From contig JANTHQ010000024.1 in assembly GCA_024762375.1 (NCBI GenBank), forward strand, positions 1 to 12,128: a stretch of 12,128 nucleotides of DNA. Reading direction: 5' to 3'. The notes beneath the pieces were generated by a model that did no database searches, was not told where the DNA came from, and saw nothing but the letters and a program-made list of their open reading frames with translations. Position 1 is the stretch's first letter. The number at the start of each line of letters is the position of its first letter. This stretch comes from Anaerolineaceae bacterium. Lineage in GTDB: Bacteria; Chloroflexota; Anaerolineae; 4572-78. Shown here in pieces: positions 7,029 to 12,128 of this stretch. The position numbers were made by a program, and so were the translations under genes.

Positions 7029-7307
7029 TACCAACATCAGTTCGATTGGTTTTTGGGTACTAGTCGGGGATAAAGAGTATTTTGTCCCGTTCGCCGATTA
7101 CCCTGCATTTAAAGAAGCAACAGTCGCCGAAATATCTGCGATGACGCAAATCAGCCCGTCACAATTACGCTGGGAAAATTTGGATATTGACATTGAGATT
7201 GAGGCGTTGGAAGCACCGGAAAATTTCCCGCTGGTTTTTCGGTAGTGGTCAGTTTAAAGTAGCAGAGTAGCAAATCTCACTTTCTCACTTTCACGCATCA
7301 CGTTTCA
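6995..7307. repeat. Inverted repeats flanking the DUF2442 gene
   Basis: The 16 bases at 6995-7010 match the reverse complement of 7292-7307 at 15 of 16 positions, and in RNA the mismatch would be a G-U pair. A second pairing is possible: CGTGATGCGTGAA at 7014-7026 is the exact complement in reverse of 7290-7302. The two arms belong to arrays B and C and enclose the whole small gene. Confidence 0.7.
7018..7245 (+). CDS. Small DUF2442-family protein
   Basis: From ATG 7018 this is a 75-residue acidic protein. It matches the general DUF2442 pattern: a strand ending GFWVLVGDKEYFVPFADYP, a short helix (EATVAEISAMTQISPSQ), then LRWENLDIDIEIEALE, equivalent to the family's HWPDLDED segment, and a PENFPL tail. 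The biochemical function of the family is not established; members are often found as small accessory genes, commonly beside a DUF4160 gene, which is absent here. A longer form from GTG 6994 (83 residues) is possible, but the extra residues are encoded by repeat array B, so I prefer ATG 7018. No good ribosome-binding site precedes either start. The gene interrupts the ruvX-mltG pair and is flanked by inverted repeat arrays, suggesting it arrived as a unit. Confidence 0.65.
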   Translation: MREVTNISSIGFWVLVGDKEYFVPFADYPAFKEATVAEISAMTQISPSQLRWENLDIDIEIEALEAPENFPLVFR

Positions 7308-7326
7308 TTCGCAAATTCGCTCATTC
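7244..7326 (+). repeat. Degenerate seven- to eight-base repeat array C (before mltG)
   Basis: The spacer between the DUF2442 stop and mltG is built of short repeats. AGTAGCA occurs at 7258 and 7266, CTCACTTT occurs twice back to back at 7276-7291, then come seven-base units starting with CA at 7292, 7299 and 7306, followed by AT-rich ATTCGC-type words to 7326. I see no convincing promoter or T-run terminator in it. Confidence 0.6.
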
Positions 7327-7342
7327 GTTTTTTAGGTATTTT

Positions 7343-8506
7343 ATGACTATCATTCGCTATATTTTCAGATTTATATTTTTTCTGGTTGGCCTCGCCGCAA
7401 TTGTAACCATTTTGGGCGTGGGGTTTGTGATGGTGCGCAATACCAGCACCGGCACCAGCATCACGCTGGCCGAAGGCGCGCCATCGGTGGGGCACGCGCC
7501 CAAAGACCCGGAAGAATTCGCCATTTATGTGATGCTCCAATCGCGTGCCGATGAAATCAATTCCCCCGTATCCGACGACCCCACCGAAGTGGAATTCACC
7601 ATCGAGCAGGGCGAATCGGCGCTGGCAGTGGCACAAAAATTGCAGCAAGCCGGGCTGGTCAGCGACGCCAATCTTTTCCGGCAGTTTTTACGCTATAATC
7701 AACTCGATTCATCGCTGGAAGCCGGTGATTATGTTTTGCGGCGCAATATGAATATGATGGAAATTGGGCAGGCATTGCAAAAAGCCATCGCCAAAGAGGT
7801 GGTCGTCACTATCCCCGAAGGCTGGCGTGCGGAGGAAATCGCCGATATGCTGACCGAAGAGGGCGTGATGGACGGCGATGCATTCCTGCAAGTGGTCCGC
7901 GACGGCACTGCGGTGAGCAGCAATATTCTGTTCGACCGGCCGAGCGGGAAATCATACGAGGGCTACCTTTTCCCCGACACCTACCGCCTGCCGGAAAACG
8001 GTTCGCCGGAAGACCTGATTCAACGGATGCTGAACAATCTCGCCAGCAAACTCCCCACCGACGCCATCGAGAAGGCATCGCGGCGCGGGCTGAAGCTGTA
8101 TGATGTGCTCACGGTTGCATCCATCGTCGAACGCGAAGCCGTGTTCGATGACGAGCGCCCCATTATCGCCAGTGTGTACCTGAACCGTCTGCAGCAGGGT
8201 ATGTACCTGCAAGCCGACCCCACCGTGCAATATGCGATGGGCTACCAGCCCGACAGCGACCAGTGGTGGAAAACGCCCGTCACGCTGGATGAGTATTCCA
8301 CCGTAGATTCACCGTACAACACCTACCTCAACCCCGGTTTACCGCCGGGCCCCATCTGCAATCCGGGCATCGACTCGATTCTTGCCGTGCTGAACCCTGC
8401 CGATACCAACTATCTGTTTTTTGTGGCATACGGCGAAGGGCGGCACGTTTTCGCCGAAACGTATGAAGAACACGAGAAAAACGTTGCCGTATATCAGGGG
8501 CAGTAG
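7343..8506 (+). CDS. mltG: Endolytic murein transglycosylase MltG
   Basis: MltG cleaves nascent peptidoglycan glycan strands at the outer face of the cytoplasmic membrane and is thought to set strand length. The 387-residue protein has one N-terminal membrane anchor (about residues 7-31). A LysM-like region follows (roughly 80-150, VEFTIEQGESALAVAQKLQQAG onward), then the YceG domain: EGYLFPDTY at 206-214, ASIVEREA at 259-266 with the catalytic Glu, an ASVYLNRL segment, ADPTVQYAMG from residue 291, a YNTYLNPGLPPGPICNPG loop and a terminal HVFAETYEEHEKN. All core motifs are present and length is in the family range. ATG 7343 has TAGGT five bases upstream. The next gene starts 2 bp after the stop, indicating one transcript. 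Separation from ruvX by the small gene and its repeat arrays looks secondary. Confidence 0.96.
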   Translation: MTIIRYIFRFIFFLVGLAAIVTILGVGFVMVRNTSTGTSITLAEGAPSVGHAPKDPEEFAIYVMLQSRADEINSPVSDDPTEVEFTIEQGESALAVAQKLQQAGLVSDANLFRQFLRYNQLDSSLEAGDYVLRRNMNMMEIGQALQKAIAKEVVVTIPEGWRAEEIADMLTEEGVMDGDAFLQVVRDGTAVSSNILFDRPSGKSYEGYLFPDTYRLPENGSPEDLIQRMLNNLASKLPTDAIEKASRRGLKLYDVLTVASIVEREAVFDDERPIIASVYLNRLQQGMYLQADPTVQYAMGYQPDSDQWWKTPVTLDEYSTVDSPYNTYLNPGLPPGPICNPGIDSILAVLNPADTNYLFFVAYGEGRHVFAETYEEHEKNVAVYQGQ

Positions 8507-8508
8507 CC

Positions 8509-9846
8509 ATGAACGTGGCGATGGTGGGACCTTTCGGGCTGAAAAAGAAAAGCACCATGCGCGAGCGGGCACTGCCGATGGCGCGGGCGCTGGCAAAACG
8601 GGGGCATCGCGTCAGTGTGATTGTGCCGCCGTGGGATAGCCTGGAAGATGCGGGTAAAAGCCGGTGGGAACACGGCGTACAAATTATCAACTCGCCCCTG
8701 CCGAAAATACCCGCACCTTTCTTCCACATTACGTTGACCAACTGGCTGGCAAAATTCGCATTGCAGCAAAACCCCGATATCATCCATTTTTTCAAACCGA
8801 AAGCATACGCCGGGCTGGCGCATTTGCTGCTGCACACACTGCGCCAATTGAAACGCCATTCGGCACGGTTGGTGGTGGATTCCGACGATTGGGAGCGGGC
8901 ATGGAATGCCATCGAACCATATTCTGCACCGGAAAAACGCCTGTTTGAATGGCAGGAACCGTGGGGCATCAGCCACGCCGATGCGGTGACTGTGGCCAGC
9001 AGACATCTGCAATTTTATGCAGAAACGCTCACCGAGCCGGAACGGGTTTTTTATGTGCCGAACGGCGTGCGCTCGCTGCCGGGGCGCAGCGATATGGGAC
9101 GCGCATTTCATTCGCTGCAATTTCAGATGAAACTGGTAACCGCCGGCAATCAGCCGCAAGCCATTCAAGATGTGACCACCGTGCGCCGTCAGGCTATGTC
9201 GGCGCTGGCAGAACACCCGGAACCGGCCATCGTGCATCCCGATTACCACGGCGAAATTCGCGCCAAATATGGCTTGTTCGGATTGCCGGTTGTGCTGCTG
9301 TACACCCGTTTTGTGGAATTCAGTCTCGATTTTCTGCTGGCTGTGATGCAGCAAGTGAACAGCCATCTGCCACAAACGCGATGGCTGATTGTCGGCAAAG
9401 GTTTTTTCGGCGAGGAAGAAAAACTGGCACAAATGGTTCGCACAGCGGGGTTGGAAAATCATGTAATTTTCACCGGCTGGGTAAAACCGGATTTGCTGCC
9501 CCGCTATTTTGATGCCGCCAATGTCGCCATCCACCCGTACGATGACACCCCCATCAACCGCACCAAATGCTCGGTCAAACTGTTAGACTTGCTGACCGCC
9601 GGCGTGCCGGTGGTTGCCAGCAATGTCGGTCAAAACGCCGAATACATCAACAACCATACCCTCGGCGTGCTCGTGCCACCCGGCGACCCCGGCGCAATGG
9701 CAGAATCTGTGCTGACAATTTTAGAATCGCCCGCGATGCAGGAAATTCTTTCGGCGGCAGCGGCCCAAGATATTCCACAAAAGTTCAATTGGAACGAGTT
9801 GGTGAAAACAGTCGAGGCGGCATACCAAATGGCAAGTCGCGAATAG
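8509..9846 (+). CDS. GT4-type (GT-B fold) glycosyltransferase
   Basis: The 445-residue protein has the two-domain layout of GT4 retaining glycosyltransferases. The N-terminal acceptor domain starts MNVAMVGPFGLKKKSTMRERAL and continues ALAKRGHRVSVIVPP. The C-terminal donor domain has PVVLLYTRF near 262-270, WLIVGKG, VIFTGWV and the nucleotide-sugar-binding segment KCSVKLLDLLTAGVPVVAS (353-371). In the last segment D360 stands where many GT4 enzymes have Glu. There is no signal peptide or membrane segment, so it probably acts on the inner membrane face using a nucleotide-sugar donor. Sugar and acceptor cannot be deduced. It follows mltG by 2 bp with AGGGGCAG upstream, which suggests a role in envelope glycan or glycolipid assembly. 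ATG 8521 is a possible alternative start. Confidence 0.85.
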   Translation: MNVAMVGPFGLKKKSTMRERALPMARALAKRGHRVSVIVPPWDSLEDAGKSRWEHGVQIINSPLPKIPAPFFHITLTNWLAKFALQQNPDIIHFFKPKAYAGLAHLLLHTLRQLKRHSARLVVDSDDWERAWNAIEPYSAPEKRLFEWQEPWGISHADAVTVASRHLQFYAETLTEPERVFYVPNGVRSLPGRSDMGRAFHSLQFQMKLVTAGNQPQAIQDVTTVRRQAMSALAEHPEPAIVHPDYHGEIRAKYGLFGLPVVLLYTRFVEFSLDFLLAVMQQVNSHLPQTRWLIVGKGFFGEEEKLAQMVRTAGLENHVIFTGWVKPDLLPRYFDAANVAIHPYDDTPINRTKCSVKLLDLLTAGVPVVASNVGQNAEYINNHTLGVLVPPGDPGAMAESVLTILESPAMQEILSAAAAQDIPQKFNWNELVKTVEAAYQMASRE

Positions 9847-9873
9847 CAAATTTGGAATGAACGCATCGCATGC

Positions 9874-9922
9874 CACCCACCACAAACAAGTGACGAACGA
9901 CAAATGACCAACCGTCAATCAC
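9874..9922 (+). repeat. Degenerate seven-base repeat array D (glycosyltransferase to VanZ)
   Basis: Seven units in phase run from 9874 to 9922, most ending in AC, for example GAACGAC at 9895 and AAATGAC at 9902. Less regular similar words reach back to about 9829, inside the last codons of the glycosyltransferase gene. The predicted ATG of the next gene (9904) lies inside a unit. Confidence 0.6.
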
Positions 9923-10311
9923 CCGTACTCCACTGGCTGATGCTCATCGGCTGGATGGCGGCGATTTTCTTTTTTTCGAACCAACCCAGTCTGCCGGCGC
10001 TCCCCGCTTCGTGGCTCGATTTGGTGTTCAAAAAAACCGCCCATGCCACCGCGTACGGCATTCTATTTCTGCTGTGGATGAACATTTTTCGCACCGAAAA
10101 CACTCGCTCATACCGAACCATTCTGCTTGCACTCACGCTCACTTTCGTGTACGCTATCAGTGATGAATGGCATCAAACATTCGTCGCCGGACGGCACGGG
10201 CAAGCGCTGGATGTCGCCATCGATACCGGCGGTGCGTTCGTTGCCGCCGGGTGGCTGTTGCAAGCCAAACCCCGTTTCGAAAATCGCTTCGATGAGGAGA
10301 AAAACCGATGA
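9904..10311 (+). CDS. VanZ-like small membrane protein
   Basis: The 135-residue protein has about four hydrophobic segments (near residues 8-24, 44-62, 69-87 and 104-122) and the conserved features of the VanZ-like family: FFFSNQPSLP after the first segment, K-x-AHATAYG in the second, and YAISDEWHQTFVAGR leading to the DVAIDTGGA segment. VanZ itself gives low-level teicoplanin resistance, but most members are housekeeping envelope proteins of unknown mechanism, so no resistance is implied. The start ATG 9904 lies in repeat array D and has no ribosome-binding site; ATG 9940 would remove half of the first membrane segment, so I keep 9904. The stop overlaps the next gene's ATG by 4 bp (ATGA). 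Context is envelope glycan genes on both sides. Confidence 0.85.
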   Translation: MTNRQSPVLHWLMLIGWMAAIFFFSNQPSLPALPASWLDLVFKKTAHATAYGILFLLWMNIFRTENTRSYRTILLALTLTFVYAISDEWHQTFVAGRHGQALDVAIDTGGAFVAAGWLLQAKPRFENRFDEEKNR

Positions 10312-10499
10312 AGCAAATGGAAGAAATCAGTTTTATGCTCAATCTTTTAAAAGAAAAACTGGCTTTTTACCGGCACGATGAAATTATGCTGGCCAACATT
10401 CAAGGTCAAATTTACGCGCTGCTGTGGGTGATGGGCAAAGAGCCGGAAGAAGCGTGGGAAATTATCAAACAATGGCGGCACGAAACCGCACAACAATAG
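10308..10499 (+). CDS. Small hypothetical protein, 63 residues
   Basis: I do not recognise this protein. It has no membrane segment or signal peptide and looks largely helical, with charged residues alternating with Leu, Ile and Met (MEEISFMLNLLKEKLAFY at 4-21, then EIMLANIQGQIYALLWVM) and a polar end. It is probably a real gene: ATG 10308 overlaps the VanZ stop (ATGA), a strong GAGGAGA ribosome-binding site lies about seven bases upstream, and the next gene follows after an 18-bp gap carrying its own ribosome-binding site. Codon use looks like that of its neighbours, though slightly richer in A and T. Helical packing suggests a small partner or regulator, but that is a guess. Confidence 0.7.
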   Translation: MKQMEEISFMLNLLKEKLAFYRHDEIMLANIQGQIYALLWVMGKEPEEAWEIIKQWRHETAQQ

Positions 10500-10517
10500 C
10501 ACAAACGGGAGTTCAGG

Positions 10518-11087
10518 GTGAAATTGATAAAAACATATCTGGCAGAAACCATTGAAATTATGCAGAAAATGCCAGTGGCCGATATTGATGCCGCAGTGCA
10601 GGTGCTCAATCGCGCCCGCGAAAACGGCAACACCATTTTTCTCATCGGCAACGGCGGCAGCGGCGCAACCGCATCGCATTTTGCCAACGACATCATCAAA
10701 AATACCATTCAGGAAGGCAAACCGCGCGTAAAATGTATTGCGCTGACCGACAACATGCCCATCATTATGGCTATCGCAAATGATTGGGACTATAGCCGAA
10801 TTTTTGTCGAACAGCTGAAACCGCTGGCAAAACCGGGAGATGTGCTGGTCGGGTTCAGCGGCAGCGGCAATTCGGCAAACGTCATCAACGCAATGGAATG
10901 GGCGCGCGAAAACGGCGTCACGGTAGTGGCGCTCGGCGGGCGAGACGGCGGCAAAATGAAAGCGCTGGCAGATGTGAGTATCATCGCCCCTACCGATTCG
11001 ATGGCGCAGATTGAAGACGCGCATCTCATCATCACCCATATGCTCTACCTGTCGATGATGGGCGACACCCGCCCGCCGATGATGTGA
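10518..11087 (+). CDS. SIS-domain sugar-phosphate isomerase, GmhA-like
   Basis: The 189-residue protein is a single SIS domain close to GmhA, which converts sedoheptulose 7-phosphate to D-glycero-D-manno-heptose 7-phosphate for heptose synthesis. Supporting motifs are IGNGGSGATASHFAND (43-58), GFSGSGNSANVINAM in the middle, GGRDGGKMKALADVSI, and the C-terminal helix IEDAHLIITHML (165-176). Against the E. coli residues as I recall them, H54 and H174 are kept, but the catalytic Glu of HFAEE is D58 and the Gln before the C-terminal His is E166. The substrate may therefore differ; DiaA-like or other SIS functions are alternatives. The start is GTG 10518 with GGGAG seven bases upstream. No other heptose gene is visible, but a sugar kinase follows and a glycosyltransferase lies upstream. 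Confidence 0.82.
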   Translation: MKLIKTYLAETIEIMQKMPVADIDAAVQVLNRARENGNTIFLIGNGGSGATASHFANDIIKNTIQEGKPRVKCIALTDNMPIIMAIANDWDYSRIFVEQLKPLAKPGDVLVGFSGSGNSANVINAMEWARENGVTVVALGGRDGGKMKALADVSIIAPTDSMAQIEDAHLIITHMLYLSMMGDTRPPMM

Positions 11088-11157
11088 TTTCTAGCTGTCA
11101 GTTGTCAGCATTCAGTTTTCAGCCGTTTGCTGATTGCTGACAGCTAAAAACTAAAAG
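11088..11157 (+). repeat. Degenerate seven-base repeat array E, folding into a long stem-loop
   Basis: Exactly ten seven-base units begin at the first base after the stop codon at 11087. Most end in AG or TG, for example CTGTCAG at 11095 and TTGTCAG at 11102. The array also folds: AGCTGTCAG (11093-11101) pairs perfectly with CTGACAGCT (11137-11145), and TCAGCA (11105-11110) pairs with TGCTGA (11128-11133). Only a TTG/TTG internal step lies between them, leaving a 17-base loop. There is no T run right after the stem, so it is not a classical terminator, though it may insulate the kinase gene or stabilise upstream RNA. Confidence 0.7.
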
Positions 11158-11176
11158 CTCCCCGGAGTTCGCACCG

Positions 11177-12128
11177 ATGCAACCTCTAATTCTCGCACTT
11201 GATTTTGGCGGAACAAAACTCAGCGTGGCGATGACGCGGGCAGGCACGCAAACCTGGCTGGCACATCGCCGCGTTTTTACACCTGAAGACGCCGACGGCC
11301 CATTTGAATACCGCACAATGGTAGAGATGGCGCGCGACCTCATCGCCGAAACGGGACAACCCGCCGCCATCGGCGTGAGTTTCGGCGGGCCGGTGGATGC
11401 CGCGCGCGGGCTGGTGCGCCTTTCGCACCACGTGCCGGGCTGGGAAAACACCCCGCTGGCAGAAAACCTCCGCGCGGAATTTGGCGTGCCGGTGGCGGTG
11501 GAAAACGATGCCAACGTTGCCGCGCTGGGGGAATTTCATTTTGGCGCGGGCAAAAACGCCGACCCGCTGCTCTATCTGACGGTCAGCACCGGCATTGGCG
11601 GCGGCTGGATTATCGGCGGGAGAATCTATCACGGCGCGGACGGGATGGCGGGCGAAATCGGGCACACGGTGGTCAATCCCGGCGGGATGCCGTGTGTGTG
11701 CGGCAAGCGCGGCTGTGTCGAAGCGGAAGCCAGTGGCACAGCGATTGCCCATCGCGCGCGGCGGATGATTGACGCCAACGTCGCGGATGGCATGGAAATG
11801 CTGAACATGCTCGGTGTGAGCGCGCACACCATCACCGCCGCCGATGTGAGCCGTGCCGCGGCGCAAGAAAACGCGCTCGCGCGGCAAATCCTCACCGACT
11901 CGGCGCGGTTTTTGGGGCAGGGAATCGGCAACGCGCTGAATTTGATGAACCCCCGGCGGGTCATTCTCGGCGGCGGGGTCATCAAAGCGGGCGAATTGTG
12001 GTGGAACGTCGTGCGCTACACAGCTCGGCAATACGCCCTGCCCGAAATCCCCGTGGACATCGTGCCCGCCGCCCTCGGCGACGACGCCCCGCTCTGGGGC
12101 GCGGTTCGGCTGGCGGGGGGGGGGGGGG
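11177..12128 (+). CDS. ROK-family sugar kinase (glucokinase-like), C-terminus outside window
   Basis: The visible 317 codons make up nearly all of a ROK kinase, a family that phosphorylates glucose, fructose, N-acetylmannosamine or similar sugars with ATP; some relatives are repressors. There is no N-terminal helix-turn-helix, so it is an enzyme type. D9-FGGTK-14 is the phosphate-binding motif, ENDAN at 109-113 contains catalytic D111, and TVSTGIGGG follows. The ROK zinc site is complete: H163 in GEIGH, then C173, C175 and C180 in CVCGKRGCVEA. A later LNPRRVILGGGV segment is also typical. Sugar specificity cannot be read from this. ATG 11177 has GGAG nine bases upstream. Codons up to about 12114 look genuine (WGAVRLA), after which the sequence becomes only G, so the true last residues are missing or wrong. 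It may act with the upstream SIS isomerase. Confidence 0.9.
   Translation, partial: MQPLILALDFGGTKLSVAMTRAGTQTWLAHRRVFTPEDADGPFEYRTMVEMARDLIAETGQPAAIGVSFGGPVDAARGLVRLSHHVPGWENTPLAENLRAEFGVPVAVENDANVAALGEFHFGAGKNADPLLYLTVSTGIGGGWIIGGRIYHGADGMAGEIGHTVVNPGGMPCVCGKRGCVEAEASGTAIAHRARRMIDANVADGMEMLNMLGVSAHTITAADVSRAAAQENALARQILTDSARFLGQGIGNALNLMNPRRVILGGGVIKAGELWWNVVRYTARQYALPEIPVDIVPAALGDDAPLWGAVRLAGGGG
12115..12128. other. Poly-G run at window end, probable contig-end artefact
   Basis: The last 14 bases are all G, immediately after codons that match the normal C-terminal region of ROK kinases. A biological run of 14 G would encode only glycine at the point where the family normally has alanine-rich helix residues. 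Poly-G tails are a known product of two-colour sequencing when signal is lost, so this is likely an artefact at a contig end. Confidence 0.65.

Noticed and set aside
9904..10311. A glycopeptide resistance gene
   Set aside because: Only the VanZ-like fold is present; there is no vanHAX or vanRS neighbour, and most VanZ-like proteins are not resistance factors.
3361..11157. A CRISPR array as explanation of the spacer repeats
   Set aside because: Units are seven bases and contiguous, with no constant repeat, no unique spacers of 30-40 bases and no cas genes.

Overview
The window reads as chromosomal DNA of a GC-rich bacterium, most likely a member of the Chloroflexota (Anaerolineae-like). That placement is an inference. 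It rests on a membrane-anchored baseplate-J-like protein of a type I associate with that phylum, on the alaS / ruvX / mltG neighbourhood, and on gene spacers built from degenerate short repeats. I could not run a search. The right-hand end finishes in a run of 14 G, which suggests a contig end.

Layout: the left end holds the first 164 codons of the translational GTPase gene typA on the minus strand. A 187-bp divergent promoter region (494-680) follows, with two facing sigma70-type promoters of nearly identical form (TTGC-C, 17-bp spacer, TACAAT). The typA leader also carries a terminator-like hairpin. Everything to the right is on the plus strand: alaS; an FtsA/PilM-type actin-like ATPase; panD; a single-pass membrane protein with a baseplate-J-like exterior; ruvX; a small DUF2442 protein; mltG; a GT4-type glycosyltransferase; a VanZ-like membrane protein; a 63-residue unknown; a GmhA-like SIS-domain isomerase; and the first 317 codons of a ROK-family sugar kinase.

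Many genes are tightly packed. There are 4-bp stop/start overlaps at 3359, 6596 and 10308, and gaps of 2-18 bp at others, so most of the strand could be read as a few long transcripts. alaS, ruvX and mltG are neighbours in many bacteria. Here translation (alaS, typA), rRNA maturation (ruvX), coenzyme A precursor supply (panD) and envelope construction (ATPase, mltG, glycosyltransferase, sugar isomerase, sugar kinase) sit together as a housekeeping and envelope block.

The most striking non-coding feature is in the wider spacers. The five spacers after alaS, ruvX, the DUF2442 gene, the glycosyltransferase gene and the SIS gene are all made of degenerate seven-base units whose sequence drifts from one unit to the next. 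The consensus differs at each site. At three sites the array contains the likely start codon of the next gene. After alaS it is translated as a seven-residue repeat in the N-terminus of the ATPase. Around the DUF2442 gene the two flanking arrays are inverted copies of each other, and after the SIS gene the array folds into a long stem-loop. I regard this as one dispersed repeat system rather than five coincidences.
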